From the NCBI GenBank assembly GCA_002373505.1, contig DFKE01000002.1:69034-133033 (forward strand): a stretch of DNA of 64,000 nucleotides. The letters run 5' to 3'. The DNA comes from Bacteroidales bacterium UBA3653. GTDB lineage: Bacteria > Bacteroidota > Bacteroidia > Bacteroidales > Paludibacteraceae. Position numbers and translations under genes: made by a program. Shown piece after piece: positions 7,338 to 16,676 of this stretch. Numbering within the stretch: the stretch's first letter is position 1; the number at the start of each line of letters is the position of its first letter. The notes beneath the pieces were generated by a model, which was not told the DNA's origin, searched no databases, and was given only the letters and a program-made list of their open reading frames with translations.

Positions 7338-7768
7338 TTCCTCCCGCTGTGTCCGAATCCTCCGGCTCCGCGTTCCGTGTCGGTCAGTTCGGTCACTTCT
7401 ACCACTTCTGGTGTCTCGTGTCTGGCAATAACCATCTGGCAGATACGTTCTCCCGGTTCGATGGTCTGTGCCTCTCCGCTCAGGTTAATGAGGATCACAC
7501 CTATTTCTCCCCGGTAGTCAGCATCGATAGTGCCCGGTGTGTTCAGTACGGTCAGACCGCGTTTGAGAGCCAGTCCGCTTCTCGGACGGATCTGCGCTTC
7601 GTAGCCTGCCGGCAGTTCGATAAAAAGCCCCGTAGGAATGAGTTTACGCTCCATGGGCGCTAACGTGATAGGTTCGCTGATGTTACAACGGATGTCCATT
7701 CCAGCAGCCTGTGCGCTCTCGTATTTCGGCAGCGGATTACTGCTTTTATTGATTATTTTCAGTTCCAT
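7334..7768 (-). CDS. dut: Deoxyuridine 5'-triphosphate nucleotidohydrolase
   Basis: 144 residues from the ATG at 7768, the usual trimeric dUTPase length. A GTG at 7789 would add array-encoded residues and is less likely, since GGAG lies just before the ATG. All five motifs are readable: GMDIRCN (I), [12 protein letters not shown] (II), [20 protein letters not shown] (III), RICQMVI (IV) and the C-terminal [11 protein letters not shown] (V) that closes over the active site. It hydrolyses dUTP to dUMP, keeping uracil out of DNA and supplying thymidylate synthesis. Confidence 0.96.
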   Translation of the reverse strand: MELKIINKSSNPLPKYESAQAAGMDIRCNISEPITLAPMERKLIPTGLFIELPAGYEAQIRPRSGLALKRGLTVLNTPGTIDADYRGEIGVILINLSGEAQTIEPGERICQMVIARHETPEVVEVTELTDTERGAGGFGHSGRK

Positions 7769-7775
7769 AATTCTC

Positions 7776-7810
7776 CTTTTACCTTTCACCTTTCACCTTT
7801 CAACTTTCAC
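7776..7810. repeat. Heptamer array 7 bp x 5 (CTTTCAC) upstream of dut
   Basis: Units CTTTTAC, CTTTCAC, CTTTCAC, CTTTCAA, CTTTCAC. It lies between the kinase stop and the dut start and supplies purine-rich sequence near the ribosome binding site. Confidence 0.92.
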
Positions 7811-7818
7811 TTTATGAC

Positions 7819-8739
7819 TCAAAACCGTTTCTCTACGAGAACGCGCAGTCCGTCTTCAATGATTTTGATATGGATGTCTTTCTCCATTTCCACCGGGTCT
7901 CCGTCTATATGGAAGGGCGCAGCCGTTTCGCGTTCGAGCGTCACTTCTTTTGCCCGTATCGTGTTCATAAAATGGCTGTCGTCAATACTTCCTGCAAAGA
8001 GCCGTAGGGCGAGAGATGCACTGCCTAATATTGCATGGCTCGACATCAGCATGATATCCATTTTTCCGTCCTGCACGCTGGCTTTGGGTGCGATCAGCGC
8101 CTCGTAACCCCATTGGTTTGCATTCGCAAAAGTGATGAGGAACGCTTTATGGGTGACATCCAGCCCGTCGCCGATGAGGTGATAGGTCTGCGGCGTGTAG
8201 TTGAACACGTCATGCAGGATGTTTTGCAGGTAAGCGGAAAACCCGCGTTTGTTGCTTCCTGCGAAATGGTCCGCAATAAGTGCATCAAAACCCGTGCCAC
8301 AGGTGCTGATGAACAAACGTCCGTTCGCTGTACCGTAGTCCACCCAGATCGGCTCCGAGTGATTCAGCATCTCTATCGCTTTCTGCGGGCGGACAGGGAT
8401 GTCCAGATGGCGTGCGAAACCGTTTCCGCTGCCCATTGGGATAATACCCAACGCCGTGCTCCTTTCACCTTTCACCTTTCCCTTTTCACCTTTCACTATC
8501 CCCTTTGCCACTTCGTTGACTGTTCCGTCGCCTCCTACCGCTACCACGGCGTCAAATCCCATTCTCGCAAACTGATAAGCCATCTCCGTGGCATGGCCGG
8601 CATATTCCGTGAAGGCAATGTTCGGCAGCCATTGTTCGCTGTCCAGAGTCTGCATGATCAACTTCGGCAGTTTCTTCTTCGCGTTCTGCGTTTCTTTGCT
8701 TCCCGAGACGGGATTGATGATAAATGCAATATTTTTCAT
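7819..8739 (-). CDS. Diacylglycerol/lipid kinase (DagK/YegS family)
   Basis: 306 residues. The catalytic domain motifs are NPVSGS (about 10-14), VGGDGTVNEVAKG (68-80) and IIPMGSGNGFARHL (99-112). The family phosphorylates diacylglycerol or related lipids with ATP, recycling lipid turnover products; the exact lipid cannot be read. Residues 82-93 (VKGEKGKVKGER) sit between the GGDGT loop and the next strand and are encoded by a five-unit CTTTCAC array, an in-frame insertion into a catalytic domain. Confidence 0.88.
   Translation of the reverse strand: MKNIAFIINPVSGSKETQNAKKKLPKLIMQTLDSEQWLPNIAFTEYAGHATEMAYQFARMGFDAVVAVGGDGTVNEVAKGIVKGEKGKVKGERSTALGIIPMGSGNGFARHLDIPVRPQKAIEMLNHSEPIWVDYGTANGRLFISTCGTGFDALIADHFAGSNKRGFSAYLQNILHDVFNYTPQTYHLIGDGLDVTHKAFLITFANANQWGYEALIAPKASVQDGKMDIMLMSSHAILGSASLALRLFAGSIDDSHFMNTIRAKEVTLERETAAPFHIDGDPVEMEKDIHIKIIEDGLRVLVEKRF
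8462..8496. repeat. Heptamer array 7 bp x 5 (CTTTCAC) inside lipid kinase gene
   Basis: Units CTTTCAC, CTTTCAC, CTTTCCC, TTTTCAC, CTTTCAC. Same unit as the intergenic arrays of this operon, here fully within the coding region. Confidence 0.93.
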
Positions 8740-8749
8740 AAATTATCAA

Positions 8750-8791
8750 TTTTCATCTTTCACCTTTCACTTTTCACTTTTCACCTTTCAT
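8750..8791. repeat. Heptamer array 7 bp x 6 (CTTTCAC) upstream of lipid kinase
   Basis: Units TTTTCAT, CTTTCAC, CTTTCAC, TTTTCAC, TTTTCAC, CTTTCAT between the DUF1232 stop and the kinase start. It encodes the DUF1232 C-terminus. Confidence 0.92.
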
Positions 8792-8990
8792 TTCCCCCTT
8801 TGCGGAGTTTGGACAAGAGGGCAAGGGCGTTTGCCACAGCAAGCAGGATAGCGATGATGTCGTCAATCCAGCCGATAGCAGGTGCTGCGTCCGGCAATAT
8901 ATCTATCGGAATAAGTACATACACCAGCGCAACCAGCAGTCCGATTCCTATGTTCCACTTGTATTTTGTACTCTTTTGCATAACCAACAA
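8781..8990 (-). CDS. DUF1232 small membrane protein
   Basis: 69 residues with two hydrophobic helices separated by the family's PIDILPD motif and followed by GWIDDIIAILLAV. DUF1232 (YkvA-like) proteins are small inner-membrane proteins without an agreed role. First gene of the leftward operon, about 25 nt below the -7 box. The last residues (RKGGNER) come from the adjacent array. Confidence 0.82.
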   Translation of the reverse strand: MLVMQKSTKYKWNIGIGLLVALVYVLIPIDILPDAAPAIGWIDDIIAILLAVANALALLSKLRKGGNER

Positions 8991-9012
8991 GCCATATTAT
9001 CCAATTTCGGGT

Positions 9013-9045
9013 GCAAAGGTACTAAAAATATTTGAAATATGCAAA
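9013..9045 (-). promoter_or_regulatory. -33/-7 promoter of the leftward dut operon
   Basis: On the minus strand TTTG (9045-9042) and TACCTTTGC (9021-9013) are 20 bp apart, matching the Bacteroidota sigma consensus. It is the only good promoter seen for the chain of genes from 8990 down to the left edge. Confidence 0.8.
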
Positions 9046-9060
9046 TAAATTTGCAGAATT

Positions 9061-9711
9061 TTATATAGGGGGAGGCAAACCGGCTTCCCAACGGTCTCTG
9101 CCCGGCTTGGTTAAGAGGTCTAAAACGGTAGGCATACCCGTGTTTATGATATGTTTTTTGAGGCGGAAGGGTTGCTCCGGCTCTATAGGCTCAAAGGAAA
9201 CGGGTTCCGGTTCCTGCGCTTTCTTCCGCTCCGCCTGCAATTGACGGTAGATAGAGACGTAGGTATATTGGTAAAAACGCGAGTAGGGCTTCATGCCCGG
9301 TTCAGGCTTGGCGCCGCCTTTGAAAACCCTAAAATAATGGTTAAAGAACCGCACGCGCCATTCGAGGGCTTCGATAGAATGGTCGTGTTCGAGGGCGTGC
9401 GCTTGTTTTTGCGCCTCTTTGATCAGTTCGCGGTTCGCGACACAAGCCGCAGACCAGTGTTTCGGGAAATGGTAGGTGTACAACTCATGCAATCCTGCCC
9501 GGAAACGGGATGTTCTTACCACAATGCGTTTCCGGCACTTCCGACCTTCTTTCGCCATGTCCATCGCGCCCCGTATGGCAGTTAAAAAGGCGCATGTATG
9601 GAAATAGTGTACACCCCGTTTATGAGGCGTACTTCCCGCCGGAAGTGAGACAAACTCAAATCCAGAAGACTTCAAGCGGTCCATTACCCGTATTTTTAAG
9701 TGCTTTGACAT
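9061..9711 (-). CDS. Unrecognised basic cytoplasmic protein
   Basis: 216 residues, no signal peptide or membrane segment, Lys/Arg-rich throughout. The N-terminal 60 residues (HLKIRVMDRLKSSGFEFV) look globular; the middle is rich in aromatics (FFNHYFRVFKGG, YSRFYQYTYVSIYRQL); the C-terminus contains a Glu/Pro linker (PEPVSFEPIEPEQP) and a short tail. I do not recognise a family. It is a single-gene unit with its own promoter(s) and an 11-bp leader array, between two housekeeping operons. The frame is clean over its whole length and the start is the first ATG. Confidence 0.65.
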   Translation of the reverse strand: MSKHLKIRVMDRLKSSGFEFVSLPAGSTPHKRGVHYFHTCAFLTAIRGAMDMAKEGRKCRKRIVVRTSRFRAGLHELYTYHFPKHWSAACVANRELIKEAQKQAHALEHDHSIEALEWRVRFFNHYFRVFKGGAKPEPGMKPYSRFYQYTYVSIYRQLQAERKKAQEPEPVSFEPIEPEQPFRLKKHIINTGMPTVLDLLTKPGRDRWEAGLPPPI

Positions 9712-9723
9712 AGTTTTTGTTCT

Positions 9724-9779
9724 CTAAATAAGACCCTAAATAAGACCTAAATAAGGTCGGTTAGCAGTAAGTCCTAGAC
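9724..9779. repeat. 11-bp array x 5 in leader of 9061-9711 gene
   Basis: Three CTAAATAAGAC-like units (9724, 9736, 9747) followed by two weaker units in phase (58-68 CGGTTAGCAGT, 69-79 AAGTCCTAGAC). On the transcribed strand each unit carries TTAG, CTAA or CTAG. It begins 12 nt upstream of the start codon. Confidence 0.75.
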
Positions 9780-9800
9780 TTTATACAACATACCTACGAC

Positions 9801-9894
9801 GCAAATACCATATTTTCAGTCACTTACACGCAAATTTGAGGCTTTGAATTTCAAATTCGCTGCAAAGATACAACAAATTTTTGGTATATGCAAA
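9801..9894 (-). promoter_or_regulatory. Leftward promoters of the 9061-9711 gene
   Basis: The main one has TTTG at 9894-9891 and TATCTTTGC at 9870-9862, 20 bp apart. A weaker second has TTTG at 9834-9831 and TATTTGC at 9807-9801, 23 bp apart. Both read into the 11-bp array. Confidence 0.65.
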
Positions 9895-10018
9895 TAAAAT
9901 GGCATTTTTTCGGGATGCAAAGAAATAAAAGAACCGCTGAAGAAGGGGCGGAAAAGGAGGGTGAAACAGGATAAAATATGCCAAAATGGCAGAAAAAAGC
10001 CGTGGCATGCATTTTGTA

Positions 10019-10050
10019 TTTGCATATGTCAAAAAAAAGCAGTACCTTTG
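10019..10050 (+). promoter_or_regulatory. -33/-7 promoter of WG-repeat/secA unit
   Basis: TTTG at 10019-10022 and TACCTTTG at 10043-10050, 20 bp apart, about 30 nt before the first ATG. Between this and the leftward promoters (9895-10018) I see only A/G-rich DNA and a TGCCATTTTGGCA-like inverted repeat near 9980. Confidence 0.8.
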
Positions 10051-10079
10051 CACCCGATTGCGCATAAGCGACGTAAAAG

Positions 10080-10895
10080 ATGAATATACGCGAGATAATT
10101 AAGGAGGTAAATTATATCTATTATTTCTCCGGCGGAGTAGCTTTCTTCCGAACCAAGGACGGGAAAGGCGAACATCAGGGGTTGATAGATCAGTCCGGCG
10201 AGATCGTGTGGGACGTCAAATGGCGAAACCTCGCGATGCGTGTTGCCCGCCACCCCGATTTTATCCGCATCCACGACAGGGAGAAAAAAGAATGGCTGTT
10301 TCTGGACGTACGGACTTTGCAGTATGTGCCCGTGCCGGAATGGTACACGGCGGAGAAGCAGTCACGCGCATGGCAGATGGTGAATAACGCTCCGAGAGTG
10401 CAGTTCATCAAAGGAGAAGAGACGATGTTTGACTACTCGCCGCTACGGTATCTGAACGAGAAATATGTCACCTTTGCGGAGCAAGGCCCTCAAGTCTCCT
10501 TCCTCCCGGAGAAATGGGGCGTGCAGGATCTGGAGGGGAATGTGATCATCCCGGCGATATTCGACAAAGTGTCAGATGCCGACCGTCCGAATCGCTTTAT
10601 CGTGCGGCAGAACGAAAAAGAGGGTGTGATAGACGAGCATATGAAATGGATCATCCCGTGCGAGTACTCATCCCTCTACTGTTATGAGCCTCGCAACGCC
10701 TATGTGGCGTATGACCAAAAACCGCGGAGAAAACGGATAGGAGGAATGCTCGACACGGAGGGGAAAGTCATCCTGCCTTTCCTCTACGAACATGTCTTCC
10801 CGTCGCCGACGGAGGATATGATCACCGTGAAGAGAAGAGGCCGGTGGATGGTCATCAACTCGAAGAACGAGAAGTTATTTGATATAGGAAAATAA
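10080..10895 (+). CDS. WG-repeat protein
   Basis: 271 residues without a signal peptide. Repeats of the WG type alternate ([77 protein letters not shown]), each a short beta unit ending in an IIP(A/C)xY-like turn, usually forming beta-propeller or solenoid surfaces. No enzymatic motif is present, and its role is unknown. It precedes secA by 11 nt under the same promoter. Confidence 0.8.
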   Translation: MNIREIIKEVNYIYYFSGGVAFFRTKDGKGEHQGLIDQSGEIVWDVKWRNLAMRVARHPDFIRIHDREKKEWLFLDVRTLQYVPVPEWYTAEKQSRAWQMVNNAPRVQFIKGEETMFDYSPLRYLNEKYVTFAEQGPQVSFLPEKWGVQDLEGNVIIPAIFDKVSDADRPNRFIVRQNEKEGVIDEHMKWIIPCEYSSLYCYEPRNAYVAYDQKPRRKRIGGMLDTEGKVILPFLYEHVFPSPTEDMITVKRRGRWMVINSKNEKLFDIGK

Positions 10896-10906
10896 GAAAA
10901 CGACAT

Positions 10907-13900
10907 ATGAATTTTGTAGAGATTATTACGAAACTGTTCGGCAACAAGGCGCAGAAAGATATGCGCGCCATTCAGCCGATAGTGGACCAGATCAAGGCAT
11001 CGTACGAGGAGATTGATGCCTTGTCTAACGATGAGTTGCGTGCACATTCATGGGCACTGATGGACAAACTGCAGGCGGCAGTGAAGGACCGCAAGGACCG
11101 TATCGCCGAACTGAAAGCTTCGATAGAAGGAACGCCTATCGAGAAGCGCGAGAAGATTTACAACGAAGTGGACAAGTTGGAAAAAGAGATCAAGGAAGAG
11201 TACGAGCGTGTGCTGAACGAGATTCTTCCGGAGGCTTTTGCCATCGTCAAGTCCGCCGCACGCCGTTTCGCCCAGAACGAGACGGTAGAGGTGACGGCAA
11301 GCGATATGGACCGCGACCTGGCGGCGAACAACGATTTCGTAGAGATCGTATCCAAGGGACAAAGTGACCAAGTACAAGGTACAAAGGATATAGCTGTCTG
11401 GCACAACCACTGGATGGCGGGCGGAAATGAGATCACATGGGATATGATCCATTACGACGTGCAGCTCTTCGGCGGTGTGGTATTGCACCAAGGCAAGATA
11501 GCGGAGATGGCAACGGGTGAAGGTAAGACCCTTGTAGCCACGCTGCCTGTTTACCTGAACGCTCTGACGCATGAAGGTGTGCACGTAGTGACGGTCAATG
11601 ACTATCTGGCAAAACGTGACTGCGAATGGAACGGTCCGTTGTACCAGTTCCTGGGTCTGAGTGTGGATTGTATCGACCGCTACAAACCGAACAGCGACGA
11701 GCGCCGCAAAGCTTATGCGTGCGATATCACGTTCGGAACGAACAACGAGTTCGGTTTTGACTATCTGCGTGACAACATGGCTATCAGTCCGCTGGATCTG
11801 GTACAGCGCGGTCATAACTACGCGATTGTGGATGAGGTGGACTCCGTGTTGATCGATGACGCCCGTACGCCGTTGATCATCAGCGGTCCTGTGCCGCGCG
11901 GCGAGGACCAGATGTTCGACGAATACAAGGACCGTGTGGCGGCTCTTGTACGCCAGCAGACGACGCTGACTACCAAACTGCTGGCGGAAGCCAAAGCGAA
12001 GATGGGTTCCGCAGACGAGAAAGAACGCGAAGCCGGCGAGTTGGCTCTCTTCCGTTCGTTCAAAGGAATGCCGAAGAGCAAGGCGTTGATCAAGTTCCTC
12101 TCCGAGCCGGGTATCAAAGTGCGTCTCCAGAAGACTGAAGAGTTCTATCTGCAGGAGAACGAGAAGAACATGCATATCGCAACGGACGAGTTGTATTTCG
12201 TGATTGACGAGAAGAACAAGTCTATCGAACTGACCGACAAAGGAATCGACGCCCTGACAGGAACGACAGACGATCCGGATTTCTTCGTCCTGCCGGATGT
12301 AGGAAGCGAGATGGCGGAAGTAGAGGAACAAAGTAAAGAAGGACGATGTACGAAGGAAGAGGCTCAGCAGAAGAAAGACGATATCCTGACCAACTACAGT
12401 ATCAAGAGCGAACGCGTGCATACCGTTCTCCAGTTGCTGAAAGCCTATACGCTGTTTGAGAAAGATGTGGATTACATCATCGACGGCGGCGAGGTGAAGA
12501 TCGTGGACGAACAGACCGGCCGTATCATGGAAGGCCGCCGCTGGTCCGACGGTTTGCACCAGGCTGTAGAAGCCAAAGAGAACGTGAAAGTGGAAGGTGC
12601 GACCCAGACATTCGCAACCATCACACTTCAGAACTATTTCCGTATGTACCACAAGCTCGCCGGTATGACCGGTACCGCAGAGACGGAGGCAGGCGAGTTC
12701 TGGAACATCTACAAACTGGATGTTGTTGTTATCCCGACCAACAAACCGATCGCGCGAATCGACATGAACGACCGTATCTACCGCACCAAACGCGAGAAAT
12801 ACAATGCCGTGATTGACGAAATCGTGAATATGGTGAACCAAGGCCGTCCGGTATTGGTAGGTACAACAAGCGTCGAGATATCCGAGTTGCTGAGCAAGAT
12901 GCTTAACATCCGCAAGATCAAGCATAATGTCCTTAACGCAAAACTGCACCAGCAAGAGGCGCAAGTGGTAGCCGAGGCGGGTAGAGCAGGCGTAGTAACG
13001 ATAGCAACCAACATGGCAGGTCGTGGAACGGATATCAAGCTGACACCGGAGGTGAAAGAAGCCGGCGGTCTGGCAATCATTGGTACGGAGCGGCATGAGA
13101 GCCGCCGTGTGGACAGACAGCTCCGCGGTCGTGCCGGACGTCAGGGAGACCCGGGTAGCTCCGTGTTCTATGTATCGCTGGAGGACGACCTGATGCGTAT
13201 GTTCGGTTCCGAGCGTATCGCTTCCGTCATGGACCGGATGGGATTCGAGGAAGGCGAGATGATCGAACACAACATGATCTCCAACTCCATCGAACGGGCA
13301 CAGAAGAAAGTGGAGGAGAACAACTTCGGTATCCGTAAGCGGTTGATCGAATACGACGACGTGATGAACCAGCAGCGTAACCTGATTTACGCCAAACGCC
13401 GCCACGCCCTGATGGGTGAACGTATCGGCGTAGATATCACGAACATGATTTACGAGACGGCTGAAAGCATCCTGAACGAAGCCCGTCAGGCGGGTGACTA
13501 TGAGGGTTTGCAGTACGACGTGATGCAGACTTTCGCCATCGAGCTGCCGTTTGACGAAGAGGAGTTCTCCCGCGGCAAGCGCGAGGAGCTGAGCGAGAAG
13601 ATCGCAGAGGCTGCCTTGGAGAGTTTCAAACGCCGTATGGACAAATTGATGCAGATCGCCGATCCGCAGATCCAGTATGTCTATGAGACGAAGGGTCAGA
13701 TGTACGAGAATATTCTGATTCCGATCACGGACGGCAAGAAAGTATATAACATCGCAGTCAACCTCAAAGTCGCTGCCGAGACGCACAGCAAAGAGGTAGT
13801 GAAAGAGTTCGAGAAACGGATGCTGCTCTATGTCATCGACGACGAGTGGAAAGAACACCTCCGCCAGTTGGACGACCTGAAACAGAGCGTACAGAACGCC

Positions 13901-14281
13901 TCCTACGAGCAGAAAGACCCGCTGTTGATCTACAAACTGGAGTCGTTCAATATCTTCCGTCAGATGCTGGACACTCTCAACCGCCGTGCTTTAGCTATCC
14001 TGCTGAGAGGTCAGATCCATGTGCAGGAACCGGACAAAGTACAGCAGGCGCAGCAGCAACGCCGTATGGACTATAGCCGCTATCGCACGCAGAAAGATGC
14101 AGTGGCTCAGGCCGCTCATGCATCCGGTATGTCGCAAGCGGCAGGACGTGACACGCGTGAACAGCAACGCCCGGAGCCGATCCATGTAGATAAGAAACCG
14201 CGGCCGAATGACCCGTGTCCCTGCGGAAGCGGCAAGAAATACAAACAATGTCACGGAAGAGTAGGAGCTGCAGGGGTTTGA
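10907..14281 (+). CDS. secA: Preprotein translocase ATPase SecA
   Basis: 1124 residues, the long Bacteroidota form. It drives Sec-dependent export by ATP hydrolysis at SecYEG. Walker [10 protein letters not shown] (201-209), [19 protein letters not shown], the second helicase motifs [13 protein letters not shown] and [15 protein letters not shown], and the C-terminal zinc site [14 protein letters not shown] are all intact. Two heptamer arrays are translated: residues about 150-161 (just before the conserved NHW) and 473-485 (before [11 protein letters not shown]). The first looks like an insertion relative to Bacteroides SecA as I remember it; the second replaces a variable acidic linker. Confidence 0.97.
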   Translation: MNFVEIITKLFGNKAQKDMRAIQPIVDQIKASYEEIDALSNDELRAHSWALMDKLQAAVKDRKDRIAELKASIEGTPIEKREKIYNEVDKLEKEIKEEYERVLNEILPEAFAIVKSAARRFAQNETVEVTASDMDRDLAANNDFVEIVSKGQSDQVQGTKDIAVWHNHWMAGGNEITWDMIHYDVQLFGGVVLHQGKIAEMATGEGKTLVATLPVYLNALTHEGVHVVTVNDYLAKRDCEWNGPLYQFLGLSVDCIDRYKPNSDERRKAYACDITFGTNNEFGFDYLRDNMAISPLDLVQRGHNYAIVDEVDSVLIDDARTPLIISGPVPRGEDQMFDEYKDRVAALVRQQTTLTTKLLAEAKAKMGSADEKEREAGELALFRSFKGMPKSKALIKFLSEPGIKVRLQKTEEFYLQENEKNMHIATDELYFVIDEKNKSIELTDKGIDALTGTTDDPDFFVLPDVGSEMAEVEEQSKEGRCTKEEAQQKKDDILTNYSIKSERVHTVLQLLKAYTLFEKDVDYIIDGGEVKIVDEQTGRIMEGRRWSDGLHQAVEAKENVKVEGATQTFATITLQNYFRMYHKLAGMTGTAETEAGEFWNIYKLDVVVIPTNKPIARIDMNDRIYRTKREKYNAVIDEIVNMVNQGRPVLVGTTSVEISELLSKMLNIRKIKHNVLNAKLHQQEAQVVAEAGRAGVVTIATNMAGRGTDIKLTPEVKEAGGLAIIGTERHESRRVDRQLRGRAGRQGDPGSSVFYVSLEDDLMRMFGSERIASVMDRMGFEEGEMIEHNMISNSIERAQKKVEENNFGIRKRLIEYDDVMNQQRNLIYAKRRHALMGERIGVDITNMIYETAESILNEARQAGDYEGLQYDVMQTFAIELPFDEEEFSRGKREELSEKIAEAALESFKRRMDKLMQIADPQIQYVYETKGQMYENILIPITDGKKVYNIAVNLKVAAETHSKEVVKEFEKRMLLYVIDDEWKEHLRQLDDLKQSVQNASYEQKDPLLIYKLESFNIFRQMLDTLNRRALAILLRGQIHVQEPDKVQQAQQQRRMDYSRYRTQKDAVAQAAHASGMSQAAGRDTREQQRPEPIHVDKKPRPNDPCPCGSGKKYKQCHGRVGAAGV
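11354..11389. repeat. Heptamer array 7 bp x 5 (GTAC family) in secA, first
   Basis: Units AAGGGAC, AAAGTGAC, CAAGTAC, AAGGTAC, AAAGGAT, with one 8-bp unit. The same unit type occurs in the trmH gene and around zapA. Confidence 0.82.
12325..12359. repeat. Heptamer array 7 bp x 5 (GTAC family) in secA, second
   Basis: Units GGAACAA, AGTAAAG, AAGGACG, ATGTACG, AAGGAAG. More diverged than the first, and recognised by its similarity to the array at 33758 (ATGTACG). Confidence 0.6.
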
Positions 14282-14285
14282 TTTT

Positions 14286-14333
14286 CGTAACAACGTAATT
14301 ACGTAATGTCGAAATATCGAAATATCGTTATAT
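14286..14333. repeat. Octamer array 8 bp x 6 (CG-phased) at secA/DUF3078 junction
   Basis: CG dinucleotides at 14286, 14294, 14302, 14310, 14318 and 14326, exactly 8 bp apart (units CGTAACAA, CGTAATTA, CGTAATGT, CGAAATAT twice, CGTTATAT). The ATG of the next gene lies inside, and its first nine residues are array-encoded. Confidence 0.93.
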
Positions 14334-15475
14334 TAGGATTGATTTGCGCCGCCATCAACATGACGGCGCAACAATTATATACAGACACCTTCCGCCTGTC
14401 CGATCAGCAGACCACGGCTGATATGGACGCGCTTCTGCTGGATATGGTTTCGCAGCAGAGCGAACAGATTCATGCAGCAGACACGGTAGATACACTGTCA
14501 CTGGCGGAGTTGATGCGTCTGGATTCCATCGCGCGAGAGATCGCCGAAGTGGATTCGCTCAAAACGGTCAATGCTGCGCTCGAATTGCAAAAGATACCCA
14601 AGGTGCCTGAGATCGTAATTGAGAAATCATGGATTAAGGATGAGGTGGAAGATCGTAACGATGTGCTTGAAGCGATTCGTAAGATGCGTTCGCCATGGCG
14701 ACGGGAAGCCACAGTCATGCTCCAAGTGACGCAGAACTATGTCACTTCCAACTGGTACCAAGGCGGATCGTCCTCTTTTGCGGGATTAGGTATCGCCAAA
14801 GGACAGGTCAGTTATATTACAGAGCGTTTTACATGGGAGAACACGGGTGAATGGCGCATCGGCGGTTCTACTATTTCAGCGGACAGCCTGCACAAAGTAA
14901 ATACTACGGACGACATGCTGCGGCTCTATTCCAAAGCAAACCTGCGTATCGTACCGAAACTCTTTACCTCGCTTTCCGCGGAGATGGAGACCCGTCTGTT
15001 GCCGACCTACAAATCCAACTCGAAGGAGTTGAAATCCGGTCCTTTCTCGCCGTTCCGGTTCAATGCCGCAGTAGGTATAGACTACAAGCCGGTGAAAGGT
15101 CTATCCATATCCGTATCTCCTCTGTCGTACAAGGTGATTCATATCATGGATACAGCGCGCGTGAAAGTGACAGAATACGGTCTGGAGGCCGGACAGCGCA
15201 CCCAGCATAACATCGGTTCGTCCGTCCGTGTGGAATATACCTGGAAGCCGGTGCGAGAAGTAGCGCTGGAGTCAAAGTTTTTCTTCTATACCAACTACCA
15301 TCATGTAGAACTGGATCTGGAGGTGAACTGCGATTTTATCATCAACCGGTTCATGTCCGCGCGGCTGATGCTTCATCCGCGGTATGACAGTTCCGTAATC
15401 ATGGAAGGCGACACACACGCCAAGATACAGTTCCGTGAATTACTTTCTATAGGATTCGCGCATAAATTCAGATAA
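14306..15475 (+). CDS. DUF3078 outer-membrane beta-barrel protein
   Basis: 389 residues. A signal peptide (IVILGLICAAINMTAQ, first residues array-encoded) is followed by a polar coiled stretch with Ser/Ala/Glu (to about residue 125) and a barrel-like region with alternating strands starting at EATVMLQVTQNYVTSNWYQGG, typical of DUF3078. The C-terminus ends in an aromatic/basic strand (GFAHKFR). Function unknown; a paralogue lies at 32188-33450. 24 nt after secA. Confidence 0.78.
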   Translation: MSKYRNIVILGLICAAINMTAQQLYTDTFRLSDQQTTADMDALLLDMVSQQSEQIHAADTVDTLSLAELMRLDSIAREIAEVDSLKTVNAALELQKIPKVPEIVIEKSWIKDEVEDRNDVLEAIRKMRSPWRREATVMLQVTQNYVTSNWYQGGSSSFAGLGIAKGQVSYITERFTWENTGEWRIGGSTISADSLHKVNTTDDMLRLYSKANLRIVPKLFTSLSAEMETRLLPTYKSNSKELKSGPFSPFRFNAAVGIDYKPVKGLSISVSPLSYKVIHIMDTARVKVTEYGLEAGQRTQHNIGSSVRVEYTWKPVREVALESKFFFYTNYHHVELDLEVNCDFIINRFMSARLMLHPRYDSSVIMEGDTHAKIQFRELLSIGFAHKFR

Positions 15476-15478
15476 AAA

Positions 15479-16117
15479 ATGAAAAAGATATTTGTTTTGA
15501 TGATGGCTGCCGTATTAGGCAGCGCTTCTTTGATGGCACAGGAAGTGCAGACAGCACATTGGGAGAATCAGCGTAACTCGCTGAGTATCAGTGCCGGATA
15601 CGTCAGTGGCGTTTTCTTCTCTAAGCTGATTATTGCATGGATAGGTCCGGCGGCAAGTCATGCCCGCAAGACCGATTATTATGGTAGTTACGGTTTACAG
15701 TATCATTACCAGGTTAACTCCTGGTGCCGAGTAGGTGCAAAATTCAACTGGGAAGGAGAGGACTACGATATGTGGACCGGAAAGAAAGACGACGAAACAG
15801 CAGTAAAGAAAGGTGTTACTTTCGGGCATACATTATCGCTGGTAGCGAGTGCGCAGTTTACCTATTTTAACCGCGAACATGTGCAGATTTATTCGGGTCT
15901 CGACGCCGGAGTGGGAACATATATCTCCGACGTGAAATACCTGCCGGGCTATGCGGACAGTGATGGCAATACACATCCGGTGAAAACTACTTGGTTGCCG
16001 GCTTTTAATATCACGCCGATAGGTGTTGCTTTCGGAAGCTGGAGAGTATTTGGATTTGTGGAGACGAATATCGGTTACGAAGCTTTTGCTAAGGTCGGTT
16101 TAGGTGTGCATTTTTAA
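15479..16117 (+). CDS. Small outer-membrane beta-barrel protein
   Basis: 212 residues. Signal peptide MKKIFVLMMAAVLGSASLMA, then alternating amphipathic strands (SLSISAGYVSGVFFSKL, YGLQYHYQVNSWCRVGAKFN, LSLVASAQFTYFN) with a C-terminal strand KVGLGVHF typical of outer-membrane proteins. It follows the DUF3078 gene by 3 nt. No family recognised; an outer-membrane porin-like or OmpW-like barrel is the best guess. Confidence 0.6.
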   Translation: MKKIFVLMMAAVLGSASLMAQEVQTAHWENQRNSLSISAGYVSGVFFSKLIIAWIGPAASHARKTDYYGSYGLQYHYQVNSWCRVGAKFNWEGEDYDMWTGKKDDETAVKKGVTFGHTLSLVASAQFTYFNREHVQIYSGLDAGVGTYISDVKYLPGYADSDGNTHPVKTTWLPAFNITPIGVAFGSWRVFGFVETNIGYEAFAKVGLGVHF

Positions 16118-16127
16118 CCTCAATGGT

Positions 16128-16676
16128 TTATTGGCATAGTTTCTCCAGCGCTTGCCATCGCAGGAACCCCTCGTGACCGTATTTCCAGATGTTGTATTTG
16201 ATTTTCTCTAAAGCCACTTCTTCGCCGAGGTGGCTTTTTGAATAGAATTTATCGGCATAGCAGATCACTTTCTCTTCAATGCTCTGCGGACAATAATCGC
16301 GTTCCGGAATAGGCAGCTCCTCCCGCTCGATTTGTTCGATGGTGATGCCTGTGCCGGTATGTCTTTCCGCCACCAGTGCATGTTTCGGGAACCCTTCGGA
16401 CCGCAGCAGTTCTGCTCCCAGATATCCGTGCTCGATATATTTGTGGGGACCGTTGCAATAGATCTTCGGCGCGTTGCAAAAGATAATACCTATGTCATGC
16501 AGCATAGCCGCTTCTTCTACAAAAGTGCGGTCTACGAGTCCATCCTTTTCCCATTGCGGATGCGCATCCACAATCTGCAGCGCGCGGTCCGCAACCTGTC
16601 TGCTGTGTGTCACCAATATATGGCGCAACTCGGGAGAGTTTCCGTAATATTTGTCGATGAGTTTAATGTAATCCAT
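16128..16676 (-). CDS. HD-domain phosphohydrolase
   Basis: 182 residues with the HD metal-site pattern: H in THSRQVADRAL, MLHDIG, further His in HKYIEHGYLGAELL and a conserved RHTG. It matches the HDIG-type proteins common in Bacteroidales, probably hydrolysing a nucleotide or phosphate ester; the substrate is unknown. Overlaps fmt by 14 nt. Last gene of the nadK-lgt-fmt unit, converging with the gene ending at 16117. Confidence 0.8.
   Translation of the reverse strand: MDYIKLIDKYYGNSPELRHILVTHSRQVADRALQIVDAHPQWEKDGLVDRTFVEEAAMLHDIGIIFCNAPKIYCNGPHKYIEHGYLGAELLRSEGFPKHALVAERHTGTGITIEQIEREELPIPERDYCPQSIEEKVICYADKFYSKSHLGEEVALEKIKYNIWKYGHEGFLRWQALEKLCQ

Noticed and set aside
11048..13858. 936-residue open frame on the minus strand opposite secA
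   Set aside because: It mirrors the codon structure of secA, has no motif or ribosome binding site, and secA is certain. Shadow frame.
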